A stretch of 64,000 nt of DNA from Achromobacter pestifer (GTDB lineage: Bacteria; Pseudomonadota; Gammaproteobacteria; Burkholderiales; Burkholderiaceae_B): contig NZ_CADIJX010000006.1 of assembly GCF_902859625.1 (NCBI RefSeq), positions 62,001 through 126,000 on the forward strand. The letters run 5' to 3'. This document shows positions 9,233-17,512 of the stretch, piece after piece. The number at the start of each line of letters is the position of its first letter. Position 1 is the stretch's first letter. The translations under genes and the position numbers were made by a program. Below the pieces are notes generated by a model that worked only from the letters and a program-made list of their open reading frames with translations, was not told the origin of the DNA and made no database searches.

Positions 9233-9982
9233 CTACCTGGCTGACAACAACGCGCCGGCACCCGATGTGACGGGTTCCAGCCCCAAGTGCTCCAACATGC
9301 GCCACACCGTGCAGGCGGCCGTCGACACGACTGGGATCTCCATCGTGTCTTGCACGACCTGGAGCGCCGGCAGAGATGGCATTTGCACGCAGGCCGACAG
9401 CACGACAGCGTCGACGCCGCGTGTGTCCAGGCGCTTGACGTCTTCAATCAGCTGCATCGGGTCGCGCCGACCCACATCAAGATTGTCGGGAATCTCGAAG
9501 CTCATGGCGTCCACCACCTCGATGCCTTCGTTCTCGATATAAGCCACCACCTTGTCGGTCAGCGGCCGCATGTACGGCGCCATCAGAGAGATCTTGCGTG
9601 CGCCCAGACGATGCAGGCCATCGATCAGGGCGCCGGCAGAAGTCATGACGGGCGCCAGGCAATGGTTGGCGCGGGCGATCTCGCCCAGTTCGTTTTCGGT
9701 CTGGCGGTGGTAGCCCGGCCCCATGGCCATGATGGCGACAAGGCAAGCGGTGCTGATGACGTCCATGCGCGCGTCGGCAAGTTCCGCGGCACAGCGCAGT
9801 CCTTCGCGGTTCATGGCTTGCAGTTCGGCGGGCGTGACCTTGTGCATGCGCATGCGGCTGCTGTGGAAAGTGAAGCGCTCTGGCCGAATGGCCTCACGCG
9901 CACGCAACATGGCCGGGATCTCCGTTTCCATGGTGGTATTGGAACTGGGGACGATCTGGCCGATGCGGTAGGGGCGGCTCAT
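9233..9982 (-). CDS. Maleate isomerase (Asp/Glu racemase superfamily)
   Basis: Encodes 249 aa. It is predicted to convert maleate to fumarate, feeding aromatic ring carbon into the TCA cycle. The N-terminus MSRPYRIGQIVPSSNTTMET is closely like maleate isomerase NicE of nicotinate degraders. The two catalytic cysteines of the family are present at Cys80 (ISTACLVAIM) and Cys198 (VVLSACVQMP). The ATG at 9982 is chosen over an upstream in-frame ATG because AAAGGAAA lies directly before it and the homologous N-terminus starts there. It is the last gene of the minus-strand operon, 17 bp after the Bug gene. No other nicotinate pathway genes are present, so an aromatic rather than pyridine pathway is likelier. 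Confidence 0.88.
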   Translation of the reverse strand: MSRPYRIGQIVPSSNTTMETEIPAMLRAREAIRPERFTFHSSRMRMHKVTPAELQAMNREGLRCAAELADARMDVISTACLVAIMAMGPGYHRQTENELGEIARANHCLAPVMTSAGALIDGLHRLGARKISLMAPYMRPLTDKVVAYIENEGIEVVDAMSFEIPDNLDVGRRDPMQLIEDVKRLDTRGVDAVVLSACVQMPSLPALQVVQDTMEIPVVSTAACTVWRMLEHLGLEPVTSGAGALLSAR

Positions 9983-9999
9983 GGTGTTTCCTTTGCGGT

Positions 10000-10974
10000 T
10001 CAATCCAGGGAAATGTTGGCTTGCTTGACGATGTCGGCGAAGCGGGCGGAGTCCTGCTCCTGGGCGCGCACGACCGTCGCGGCATCACCAACCCAGGGTT
10101 CAAAGCCAAATGTCCGGAAGCGCTCGCGCACGGCGGGGGCTGCCAGCGCCGTGGTGATGGCGCTATTCAGGCGCTGGATCACGTCGGCCGATGTGCCCTT
10201 GGGGGCAAAGGCCGCCACCCAGGTCTTGAGCTCGAAATCGCTCGGACCACCGGCTTCCGACACGGTGGGCACGTCGGAATAGAGCGGCAAGCGCGCAGGT
10301 GCCGCCAGAGCCAGCAGCTTGACCCGCTTGGCCTGATACAGGTTCTGCACTGTCGCGGCCGTGCCGAAGGCCCAGTCCACCTCGCCATTGGCCACGGCGG
10401 TATACAGCTGCGGCAGTTCCTTGAAGGGCACGTGCGTCATGGTCGTGCCGGTCTTGCGCTCGAACAGGGTCGAACCGACATGCGCCACGCTGCCCATGCC
10501 CCAGCTTCCGTAAGTCAGCAGGCCCGGCTGCTTGCGTGCGGCTTCGATCAGGTCGGTGACGCTGCGCCATGGCGAATTGGCCGAGACGACGATGAAGAAG
10601 TTCGTGGTGTAGATGGGGGCGACCGCCGCGAAGTCCCGCACGGGGTCGAAGGGCATCTTGCTGTACAGATGGGGTTGCAGCGTCATGTGGGTGTTGTCCA
10701 CCACTGCCACCGAATAACCGTCGGGCGCCGATCGCTTGATTTCGCCAATGGCCAGCCAGCCGTTGGCGCCGGGCTTGTTCTCGACGATGAAAGGCTGTTT
10801 CCACGTGGCCGTCAATTGTTCGCCGATGATGCGGGTCACCGCATCCGGGCCGCTGCCTACCGAATAGGGCAAGATGGCGCGCACGCTGTGGCTGGGATAC
10901 GCGGAAGGCTGCGCTTGGCACGCACCTCCCAGAGCGGTCAGGGCGATGAACGCCAGGATCAGTGTTTTTTTCAT
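10000..10974 (-). CDS. Bug/TctC-family periplasmic solute-binding protein
   Basis: Encodes 324 aa with an N-terminal signal peptide (MKKTLILAFIALTALGG). The body has the tripartite tricarboxylate receptor pattern: YPSHSVRAILPYSVGSGPD, VENKPGANG and PDGYSVAVVDN. Bug proteins are very numerous in Bordetella and Achromobacter and bind carboxylates, including aromatic acids. The start is fixed by GGAGGAG immediately upstream of the ATG. Its place inside a catabolic operon suggests it captures the pathway substrate, but no TctA/TctB membrane genes lie beside it, so it may be an orphan receptor using a shared permease. Confidence 0.92.
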   Translation of the reverse strand: MKKTLILAFIALTALGGACQAQPSAYPSHSVRAILPYSVGSGPDAVTRIIGEQLTATWKQPFIVENKPGANGWLAIGEIKRSAPDGYSVAVVDNTHMTLQPHLYSKMPFDPVRDFAAVAPIYTTNFFIVVSANSPWRSVTDLIEAARKQPGLLTYGSWGMGSVAHVGSTLFERKTGTTMTHVPFKELPQLYTAVANGEVDWAFGTAATVQNLYQAKRVKLLALAAPARLPLYSDVPTVSEAGGPSDFELKTWVAAFAPKGTSADVIQRLNSAITTALAAPAVRERFRTFGFEPWVGDAATVVRAQEQDSARFADIVKQANISLD

Positions 10975-11000
10975 GTCTCCTCCATATTCCATGGATGGTG

Positions 11001-12167
11001 TTATCGGATGGCCAGGCCATCCTTGTTGCCGGCCGTCTGACCCGTCCTGGCTTCATAGGCTGCGGTAAATGATGGGTCGCGCTGGCGCAGATCCTCATGG
11101 CTGACCTGCCCCGTGCGCCGCATGTAGTCGTAGGCGAAGGACACCGGATTCAAGTGCATCTTGTCGGCGACGTTCTCGTACCAATCCAGGCTGCGGGCCG
11201 CGGCCGTTTGGAAATTGGACGACGCCGGCCGACGCCGCGACTCGAAGACGGAGAAGGCTGCTTGCACGTCGTTTGGGTGCAGCTTCAGTCCTTCATGCAA
11301 GGCGATGGCGTCCTGCATGGCCATGCGCGTGCCAGAGCCCAGCGAGAAGTGCACCGTGCGCAGGGCGTCACCCAACAGCACGATGTTGCGATGGGACCAT
11401 TTCTCATTGCGCACGATGTTTGCCTCGAACCAAAGGGAGCGATTGCCCAGCAGTTCATGGGCGCCCAGATCGGCCCGGAACACGTCGGCGCAATATCGCC
11501 GGCTTTCTTCTTCACTGGCACAGTCCAGACCTGCGCGGCGCCAGGTGTCAGGATCGACCTCGACCAGGAACGTGCTCAGTTCCGGGCTGTATTGGTAGCT
11601 ATGGGCGATGAATATCCCATGCCCGGTCTGGCGGAAAATGAGCGATACGGGATGGAAGCGCTGCCGTGTGCCATACCAGGCGAACTTGTTGCGCCGCCGC
11701 TCGAAGCTGGGCTGGAAGTGAGCGGCGAATTGCTTGCGCACGGCGCTGTTGGAGCCATCGGCGGCAATCACCATGTCGACGTCGTCGGCCAGGCGCGAAA
11801 CGTCTTCGATGCGGTGGTCATGGGTGATGCGAACCCCCGCCTTCAGGCACGCCTGCTCCAGCACCTTCAGCATGTCCAGCCGCGAGGTGCGCGAAAAATG
11901 GTTGCCTTGCACTTGGATGCGTTCACCCCGGTGCACGATCTCCATGTAGTTGCAGTGCTCATGGTGCGCGACAAAGGCCTGGAAGAACTCGGGGTCAGCC
12001 TCGCGCAGGAAGGCCAGGCCGATATCCGAGAACACCACGCCCCATCCGTAAGTCGCGCCCTGCGGATTTTGCTCGTAGACCTGGATGTCGTGGTCGGGAT
12101 TGTGCTTCTTGGCAAGCAAGGAGAAATACAGGCCGGCGGGGCCAGCCCCAATAACGGCGATCTTCAT
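11001..12167 (-). CDS. FAD-dependent aryl-CoA monooxygenase, salicylyl-CoA 5-hydroxylase-like
   Basis: Encodes 388 aa. It is predicted to hydroxylate a CoA-activated 2-substituted benzoate para to the existing group, for example salicylyl-CoA to gentisyl-CoA. The dinucleotide-binding motif AVIGAGPAGLYFSLLAKK opens the protein, and GDALRTVHFSLGSG is the second FAD contact. It resembles the N-terminal half of the anthraniloyl-/salicylyl-CoA monooxygenase group but lacks the C-terminal old-yellow-enzyme-like reductase of the longer fusions. The ATG at 12167 is chosen because GGAG precedes it and the Rossmann motif begins directly after. It overlaps the thioesterase by 4 bases. Substrate identity is inferred. 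Confidence 0.78.
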   Translation of the reverse strand: MKIAVIGAGPAGLYFSLLAKKHNPDHDIQVYEQNPQGATYGWGVVFSDIGLAFLREADPEFFQAFVAHHEHCNYMEIVHRGERIQVQGNHFSRTSRLDMLKVLEQACLKAGVRITHDHRIEDVSRLADDVDMVIAADGSNSAVRKQFAAHFQPSFERRRNKFAWYGTRQRFHPVSLIFRQTGHGIFIAHSYQYSPELSTFLVEVDPDTWRRAGLDCASEEESRRYCADVFRADLGAHELLGNRSLWFEANIVRNEKWSHRNIVLLGDALRTVHFSLGSGTRMAMQDAIALHEGLKLHPNDVQAAFSVFESRRRPASSNFQTAAARSLDWYENVADKMHLNPVSFAYDYMRRTGQVSHEDLRQRDPSFTAAYEARTGQTAGNKDGLAIR

Positions 12168-12640
12168 GATGCTGAACTCCTGGAGGGCGCGGCTTGCGCG
12201 CAATCTGCCTGATAGGCAAGCAAGGCGCTGCGCATGGCGGCGGGGATGGGGATGGCCCGGCGTTCGCCGCGTGCCACGCAAACCGGCGTCAGCCGTGCAT
12301 CGAAGGCTGGCAGGCCCCGCACGCTGGCTGCGATATGCAAGGTGTAGGAACGTTCGCCGATGCGCTCGACGTGAACCGCCATGTCGAACTCTTCATCGGG
12401 CCAAAGCGATGCCTGGAAATCGAAGGCCAGCGCGCGTGTCGGGGTGCCGAAACCGTGCTCATCCTTGAGCCGCTGCGGCGTGCCACCCAGCAGCCGTCCA
12501 TAGAAGAGTTCGGCGGCCGAGATCACGTATTCGCTGAAGGTCACGGTGTAGACCACGCCAGCGGGATCACAATCCCCCCACTTGACTCGTCTCCGGACGA
12601 CGAAGGGCGTTTCGCTGACCACGTACTCGGTGCACATCAT
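12164..12640 (-). CDS. 4HBT-type acyl-CoA thioesterase
   Basis: Encodes 158 aa. The hot-dog-fold 4-hydroxybenzoyl-CoA thioesterase signature VKWGDCDPAGVVYTVTFSEY is near the N-terminus, with the catalytic Asp in DCDPAG. In this operon it would release the free dihydroxybenzoate (for example gentisate) from its CoA ester after hydroxylation. A strong AGGAGG site lies 6 bases before the first of two tandem ATGs. Both ends overlap neighbours by 4 bases (ligase upstream, monooxygenase downstream), so the three enzymes are translationally coupled and probably made in similar amounts. Confidence 0.85.
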   Translation of the reverse strand: MMCTEYVVSETPFVVRRRVKWGDCDPAGVVYTVTFSEYVISAAELFYGRLLGGTPQRLKDEHGFGTPTRALAFDFQASLWPDEEFDMAVHVERIGERSYTLHIAASVRGLPAFDARLTPVCVARGERRAIPIPAAMRSALLAYQADCAQAAPSRSSAS

Positions 12641-14316
12641 GGCTGGCCTCCTGCCGCGCGGGCCGCTTCGTCATTGAGTATTTCGCCGATCAGCCGGCGC
12701 AGCGCCGTCTTGTCGAGCTTGCCTACCTTGGTCACGGGGAATGCGTCGATGACTTCAATGCGCTCGGGGCATTTGTATTTCGCCAGACCCTGCGCCACCA
12801 GGAAGGACAGCAATTCCTGTACGGAGGGGGCGGCGTGCCCGGGGCGCGGAATAATGAAGATGCAGCCTTTTTCGCCATAAAAGGGATCGGGCATGGCGAC
12901 CAGCCGCGCCTCGGACACCGCGGGATGCGCGCTGACCAAGGCCTCGACTTCCTCGCAACCGATCTTCTCGCCGCCCCGGTTGATGTTGTCGCGCAGGCGG
13001 CCCTCGAAGGTGTAGTGGACCTCACCGTCATGGACGTGCTCGGTCATCATGTCACCGGTGCGGTAGAAGCCGTCCGAGGTAAAGGCGTCGGCATTGGCTT
13101 GCGGCGCATCGAAGAATCCGGGCACGGTGGAGGGGCCTCGAAAACAGAGCTCGCCCATCTGGCCGGGAGCCACGAGTGTCTCGGTGCCGGGCGCCAGCAG
13201 CCGGATCTCGTCTTCGGCGGCGCCCGAGCGACCTTGGGTCTTGTGGCGCACATGGGCGGGCGCGCTGGCCGGCGAGCCCAGCAGCAAGCCCTCGGTGATG
13301 CCGAACAGATTGGAGCAGGGGACGCCCAGGTGCGCTTCCAGACGGTCGGCCGCGCTCATGGTGGTGAACAGCCGCAGCGAAGACAAATCATGCCGCGCAA
13401 GATCGGCATAGGCCATCAGTTGCGGGGCGATGGGACCGATGGAGATGGCGCGGGTGACGTGGTGTTCTTCGATGAGCTCCAGCATGCGCGGCACATCCAC
13501 CCGCGACATGAATACCGCCGACAGTCCCATCAGGACCAGGGGCATCAGCACATAGACTTGCGCGGCGTTGTGCAGCAAGGGCAGCGCCCAGATGATGCGG
13601 TCGTCCTCGCGCAGTTGGTAGTGTTGGGCGCAGGCCAGCGCGTGCGCCAGATACTCGGCATGAAAGCGGGGGATGATCTTGGGCACCCCGGTGGTGCCGC
13701 CCGATAGCTGGAAGCCCAGTACATCTTCGCAGCCGGGTTCCTGTCCGATCAACCGGGTACGGGCACGCGCCAACGGCATGCCGTCAATGAGCTCTTGCAG
13801 GGACAGTCCGCCGGCCGCTTTCCCTCGCGCCACGATCAGATGCTCAAGCCCGGGATGGGCCTGCATCATCCGCGCCGCGAATCCGGGCAGGTCGAACGCG
13901 CTGAAGTCAGCCTGGACAAAATAGGCGCGTGCACCCGATTGGCGGATCAACTGTCCGATTTCAAGTTCACGATGCTGCGGCAGCGAACACACGGGCACGA
14001 TGCCGGCTTTGTAGCAGGCCAACAGCGCAAGTGCGGTTTCCAGCGTGGTGCCCATCTGGAAGATGGCGCGGTCGCCGGGGCGCAAGCCCGTTTCCAGCAA
14101 GGCAGCCGCCAGCCGTTCCGTGCGGGCGTCCAGCTCGGCGAAGCCGAGACTGCCTTCGGCGGTGATGATGGCGAGGCGGTCGCCACAGCGCTGTGCCGTC
14201 GCGCGCAAGGCCTGTCCGACCGTCAGGGGACGCCAGGCGCCGCTTGCGAAATAGCCGTGAGCCCGTTCCTCGGGGTGATATATGACGCCCTCTATGGGGT
14301 AGCGAATGTTCCGCAT
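12637..14316 (-). CDS. Aryl acid-CoA/AMP ligase (EntE/DhbE-like ANL superfamily)
   Basis: Encodes 559 aa. It would activate an aromatic acid through an acyl-AMP to the CoA thioester. The ATP loop LSGGTTGVPKIIPR is at residues 204-217, the hinge/ribose motif appears in YRTGDMM and GRLRDNINRGGEKI, and the catalytic lysine is in VTKVGKLDK near the C-terminus. Overall it resembles 2,3-dihydroxybenzoate and salicylate adenylating enzymes; HN at residues 249-250 aligns with the His-Asn that, as I recall, contacts the 2-hydroxyl of DHB in DhbE. This favours an ortho-hydroxybenzoate substrate, but that is inference. GAGGAG precedes the ATG. There is no carrier-protein gene, so CoA is the likely acceptor. 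Confidence 0.85.
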   Translation of the reverse strand: MRNIRYPIEGVIYHPEERAHGYFASGAWRPLTVGQALRATAQRCGDRLAIITAEGSLGFAELDARTERLAAALLETGLRPGDRAIFQMGTTLETALALLACYKAGIVPVCSLPQHRELEIGQLIRQSGARAYFVQADFSAFDLPGFAARMMQAHPGLEHLIVARGKAAGGLSLQELIDGMPLARARTRLIGQEPGCEDVLGFQLSGGTTGVPKIIPRFHAEYLAHALACAQHYQLREDDRIIWALPLLHNAAQVYVLMPLVLMGLSAVFMSRVDVPRMLELIEEHHVTRAISIGPIAPQLMAYADLARHDLSSLRLFTTMSAADRLEAHLGVPCSNLFGITEGLLLGSPASAPAHVRHKTQGRSGAAEDEIRLLAPGTETLVAPGQMGELCFRGPSTVPGFFDAPQANADAFTSDGFYRTGDMMTEHVHDGEVHYTFEGRLRDNINRGGEKIGCEEVEALVSAHPAVSEARLVAMPDPFYGEKGCIFIIPRPGHAAPSVQELLSFLVAQGLAKYKCPERIEVIDAFPVTKVGKLDKTALRRLIGEILNDEAARAAGGQP

Positions 14317-14338
14317 GTCTGTCTCCTCCTTGTCTGGC

Positions 14339-15235
14339 TTACGCGGCCATGGGCTCGATTCGTACGTGGTCGCGGTCCAGCACGGCGATGGTGCCGCTTA
14401 CCCCGCCCGTGAACAGCCCATACCAGACAGCGGGCTTCAGACCGAGCGTCTTGCGGCGAAACTCCAGGGGGCCATCACCCTGGATGCAATCGAAATGTTC
14501 TCCCTGCACCACGGCGCAATCGTCGCGCTGTTCCGCATCGCGCACGAGCGGCGCGAACTCCTCCACGCGGGGCACGAAGATCCGTACGCCCGGCTTGCTG
14601 CCGTCCTGGTCCGTCAGCAAGGCTTCGACCAGTGCAGCCTTGCGCGTCCAGATTCCATCGATATGAGTGATGCGCCTTCCGGCGGCCAGGGCTTCATCCT
14701 CGGCTTGGATCGCGGCCTGTAGGGTCAAGTCCGCGTCCACCGCGTCGATGTTGCCCAGCGGGCGCAGTTTGCGCGTGAATTCAATGAAGTAGCCATTGGG
14801 ATCCCGCACGTAGATGGACTCGATCACTTCGTGGCGGGTCTCGACGGAAACCTCCAGGCCGGCGTCTTCCAGTTTCTTCTTCCAGGCCTTGAGCTCATCT
14901 TCGTCTTGCACCACCCAGGCCGTATGCGTAGCGTCGCCGATATGGTCGTCGGGAAGCGGACGCATGCGGCTGCGGCCGTGCAGGGACTCGGGTTCTTCGG
15001 AGCCCAGGTAGTAGAAGAAAGCGATCGTGCTGCCCTGGCCGCTGTCGAAGAAGAAGTGCAGGAAATCAGGATGCGTCTGGGGGCCCCAGCCGCGTGCGGA
15101 AATGACATGGACAAGCGGCAGTCCAAGGATGTCACGATAGAACTCCACGGTCGCACGCAGGCGCCAGGTGGGCCTGGCGGTATGGTCCACGCCGTGCAGC
15201 CTCAGGGGGGCGGGCGTCAATTGAGATGCAGTCAT
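14339..15235 (-). CDS. VOC-family protein, candidate ring-cleaving dioxygenase
   Basis: Encodes 298 aa. The N-terminal about 160 residues form a vicinal-oxygen-chelate module. A possible metal triad is His18 (LHGVDH), His104 (GDATHTAW) and Glu152 (NGYFIEFTRK), the pattern of type I extradiol dioxygenases. The C-terminal about 135 residues do not show an obvious second VOC repeat. Within this operon it is the only candidate for cleaving the dihydroxylated ring, since no cupin-type gentisate dioxygenase is present. It could also be a glyoxalase-like or binding protein. GGAG lies upstream of the ATG at 15235. Confidence 0.7.
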   Translation of the reverse strand: MTASQLTPAPLRLHGVDHTARPTWRLRATVEFYRDILGLPLVHVISARGWGPQTHPDFLHFFFDSGQGSTIAFFYYLGSEEPESLHGRSRMRPLPDDHIGDATHTAWVVQDEDELKAWKKKLEDAGLEVSVETRHEVIESIYVRDPNGYFIEFTRKLRPLGNIDAVDADLTLQAAIQAEDEALAAGRRITHIDGIWTRKAALVEALLTDQDGSKPGVRIFVPRVEEFAPLVRDAEQRDDCAVVQGEHFDCIQGDGPLEFRRKTLGLKPAVWYGLFTGGVSGTIAVLDRDHVRIEPMAA

Positions 15236-15258
15236 GCGGCTACTCCGTCAGTCAAGGA

Positions 15259-16518
15259 TTACAGGAAACGTGCTTGCAGCCAGGCGGCGAGTTCGCGGCC
15301 AGCGAGATAACGCCCGGGCTCTTCGCCGTCTTGCAGGGCGCGGCCGTGGTGATCGCCACGGATGCGCAGATGTTGTTTGTCGGACGCCGCGATGGCGTCG
15401 CGGATCGCTCGCACGTCGGCGGGAAAACAAGCCTGGTCGCCGGTGTATTCAATAAGCAAGGTGGGCTGGACGATGGCTGGCGCCGTATGGGCGAGGGCCG
15501 CGTTGGACGAAAGGCCCGACCAGGTCGACAACCAGCTCTCGGGCGTGCAGAAGCGTGCGAAGCCGACGGCGCCATAGTTGGAGGCATAGGGATCTTTGCC
15601 CCATAGCGAGCCAGGGTGGCGGTCGGACGGATCCCGCTCCAAGTCCAGGCAGCGCAAGTCTGCGTCGGTACGCCAGACGGTAAGCACAGGCGTATGGGCC
15701 GCCCGGCGTCGGCAGTCGGCTGACGTATCCGTGCCGCTCTTGACCTGTTCGCGCGCCTGTAGCCGCTCGGCGATCATCTTTTGCGCCACGGCATCCAGGC
15801 GAGCCACGCGCGCCTGCTGAGCGGCCCGATAGCGGGAGACGAAATCCGGCGCATAGCGCGCTTGGCCTTTGGGCCGGTAGCCGTTGCCCGGATCCAGCGG
15901 GTCCAGGTCCGGCGTGACCGATAGCGCGTCCTGCTCATCGGCGACCGACGGATCAATGCAATTCATGAGCAGAGCGCCCTGGCCGGGGTGCGGACCCACC
16001 AGCACCATGCCCTGCACATCCGGCATATCCAGTTCGGCCAACCCAGTGCGTTTGCCGCCCGGGGTGCGCGCCAGGCGTTGCGCACCGGCTAGCGCCGATT
16101 GCTGGGCGTAGAGGGAGTAGAGACCGGCGCCGCCCGAATTGCCCAGCAACACGATATGGACGAAACCCTGTTCGCGCAGGAAGCGCAGGCCTGCCGCCAC
16201 ATCGTGCAAGGCGATTTCGTGCTCCAGGCGCAGGTCGTTCCCGACCGAACGCGCGCCTTGCGACCATGCCGCGCAGCCTGCGCCGACGATGTCCGGGATC
16301 AGGTAATGGCAAGCCATGAATTCGCGCGGGTGCATCACGCACACCACCGTGTCGGGACGCTTGCCGGCGGGCAAGTAGAGCGAACCGGACGTCGCGGCGC
16401 CGTCGTCGGTACGCAGCACGACATTGCGAGTCGAGGCGCCCGCAGGAAGGTCGCGAGGGTTCCAGTCGGTATTCAGAAAGCCCGCGTTGACCGGGCCCGT
16501 AGAGGTTTCGATTGCCAC
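15259..16518 (-). CDS. Alpha/beta hydrolase, first gene of the aromatic operon
   Basis: Encodes 419 aa from a GTG start. The GTG at 16518 is chosen because AAGGAG sits 6 bases upstream; a longer frame starting at 16569 would include the ribosome-binding site and the promoter-proximal leader. The nucleophile elbow GNSGGAG places the catalytic serine at about residue 128, with an acid in EYTGDQACFP and a histidine in IRGDHHGRAL late in the protein. It is larger than typical meta-cleavage hydrolases. It may hydrolyse the ring-cleavage product to maleate and pyruvate, or release the aromatic acid from an ester before the ligase acts; the sequence does not decide between these. Confidence 0.75.
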   Translation of the reverse strand: MAIETSTGPVNAGFLNTDWNPRDLPAGASTRNVVLRTDDGAATSGSLYLPAGKRPDTVVCVMHPREFMACHYLIPDIVGAGCAAWSQGARSVGNDLRLEHEIALHDVAAGLRFLREQGFVHIVLLGNSGGAGLYSLYAQQSALAGAQRLARTPGGKRTGLAELDMPDVQGMVLVGPHPGQGALLMNCIDPSVADEQDALSVTPDLDPLDPGNGYRPKGQARYAPDFVSRYRAAQQARVARLDAVAQKMIAERLQAREQVKSGTDTSADCRRRAAHTPVLTVWRTDADLRCLDLERDPSDRHPGSLWGKDPYASNYGAVGFARFCTPESWLSTWSGLSSNAALAHTAPAIVQPTLLIEYTGDQACFPADVRAIRDAIAASDKQHLRIRGDHHGRALQDGEEPGRYLAGRELAAWLQARFL

Positions 16519-16560
16519 GTTTGTCTCCTTTCCACGCTGCAAGGCAGCCTGTTTTGTCGC

Positions 16561-16589
16561 ATTAGACAAATATTTGACGTCAGTGTCAA
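16561..16589 (-). promoter_or_regulatory. Sigma-70 promoter of the minus-strand aromatic operon
   Basis: On the minus strand a perfect -35 TTGACA (plus-strand 16584-16589) is separated by 17 bases from TCTAAT (plus-strand 16561-16566). Position, spacing and match make this a strong candidate promoter for the seven-gene operon. The -35 lies inside a palindrome, so a bound regulator would block it. Confidence 0.75.
16574..16589. promoter_or_regulatory. Operator palindrome O1 for the divergent TetR regulator
   Basis: TTGACGTCAGTGTCAA has TTGAC/GTCAA arms around 6 bases. It covers the -35 of the minus-strand promoter and supplies a TTGACG usable as a -35 for the regulator gene (with AATAAT at 16598-16603, 18-base spacing). 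Its centre is 30 bp from that of O2. Confidence 0.65.
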
Positions 16590-16603
16590 TTAAAGTAAAT
16601 AAT

Positions 16604-16619
16604 TTGACGTGAGCGTCAA
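16604..16619. promoter_or_regulatory. Operator palindrome O2 for the divergent TetR regulator
   Basis: TTGACGTGAGCGTCAA has TTGACG/CGTCAA arms around 4 bases, extendable to 9-bp arms with one mismatch. It repeats O1 at a distance of about three helical turns, placing both sites on the same face of the DNA. This suits autoregulation plus control of the aromatic operon. Confidence 0.65.
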
Positions 16620-16702
16620 TTTAAGGAAAATAATGGGCGATTCGACGGGCCCGGCGGGAAAGGGAGCCCGTTGCCGTGCAGCAGTGAAAGGACACCGCAA
16701 CC

Positions 16703-17407
16703 GTGACTGACGTACCGATCAAGGCAAGCCTGAAGGGCGAGGCGCTGCGCAGCGCCATCCTCGATGTGGCGGCAAAGCTGTTCATCGAAAGAGGAACGGC
16801 CGGCACCAGCATGCAGGACATCGCCGAAGCCCTGGGGCTTAGCCGCACCGCGGTCTACTACTATTTCAAGAACAAGGAAGCCATCCAGCGGTCGCTGACC
16901 GAAGAGGTGCTTAGCGCCGCGCGCAAGCTGGCAGGCGAGACGGTTGCGCGAGACGACATCGACCCGGTAACCGCTTTGCGCGCCTTGGTTGCGCAACACG
17001 CCGAACTGATCTTGTCGCGCCCCGCGGAGTTCCGTGTGGCCGACCGCACCGAGGCTGACATGAGCCCGAAGCAGCGGGCATCGGTGCAGAGCTCACGCCG
17101 CAACGTGCTGGAAAATTTCAGCAGCGTGATCGAACGGGGCGTGCGGGAAGGGCAGTTCCGGATCGTCGATGCACACGTCGCGGCGTTCAGCCTGATCGGC
17201 ATGTGCAACTGGTCGGCCTGGTGGTACAAGCCCAGCGGGCGGCTCAGCCGGGCGGAGGTTGCCGGCATCATGGCGGAGATGGCCGTCAATGCGCTACTGC
17301 GCGATGAGGCACGTCGTCCCAGGGAGCCCGCTGATGTGCGGGAATCGTTGCGCTTGGTCCGCGAAGACTTGGACTACCTGGAGAAGGCAGTCCTTTCCGC
17401 TCGTTGA
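16703..17407 (+). CDS. TetR/AcrR-family transcriptional regulator
   Basis: Encodes 234 aa from a GTG start preceded by AAAGGA. The N-terminal helix-turn-helix reads TSMQDIAEALGLSRTAVYYYFKNKEA (quoted in part: DIAEALGLSRTAVYYYF), a textbook TetR DNA-binding domain; the C-terminal ligand domain is unassigned. It is transcribed divergently from the aromatic operon across a 184-bp region with two matching palindromes, so it most likely represses that operon until a pathway CoA ester or acid binds. A strong hairpin follows the gene. Confidence 0.92.
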   Translation: MTDVPIKASLKGEALRSAILDVAAKLFIERGTAGTSMQDIAEALGLSRTAVYYYFKNKEAIQRSLTEEVLSAARKLAGETVARDDIDPVTALRALVAQHAELILSRPAEFRVADRTEADMSPKQRASVQSSRRNVLENFSSVIERGVREGQFRIVDAHVAAFSLIGMCNWSAWWYKPSGRLSRAEVAGIMAEMAVNALLRDEARRPREPADVRESLRLVREDLDYLEKAVLSAR

Positions 17408-17441
17408 GCGTAGCGCGCAGCCATGACAGACATGACAAACA

Positions 17442-17470
17442 CCCGCACCGTCCTTCTCGAACGGTGCGGG
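17442..17470. terminator. Bidirectional terminator hairpin after the tetR gene
   Basis: CCCGCACCGT (17442-17451) and ACGGTGCGGG (17461-17470) form a perfect 10-bp stem with a 9-base loop, followed by CGTTT. It lies between two convergent genes, so it can serve both. Confidence 0.75.
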
Positions 17471-17512
17471 CGTTTCGCTAGCCCGAAGGCAGGCGGCATG
17501 GCGCCTGCGTGC

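Noticed and set aside
12164-12281. A longer N-terminus for the FAD monooxygenase starting at 12281
   Set aside because: The extra 38 residues are Arg-rich, overlap the thioesterase gene and precede the flavin-binding motif and a good ribosome-binding site.
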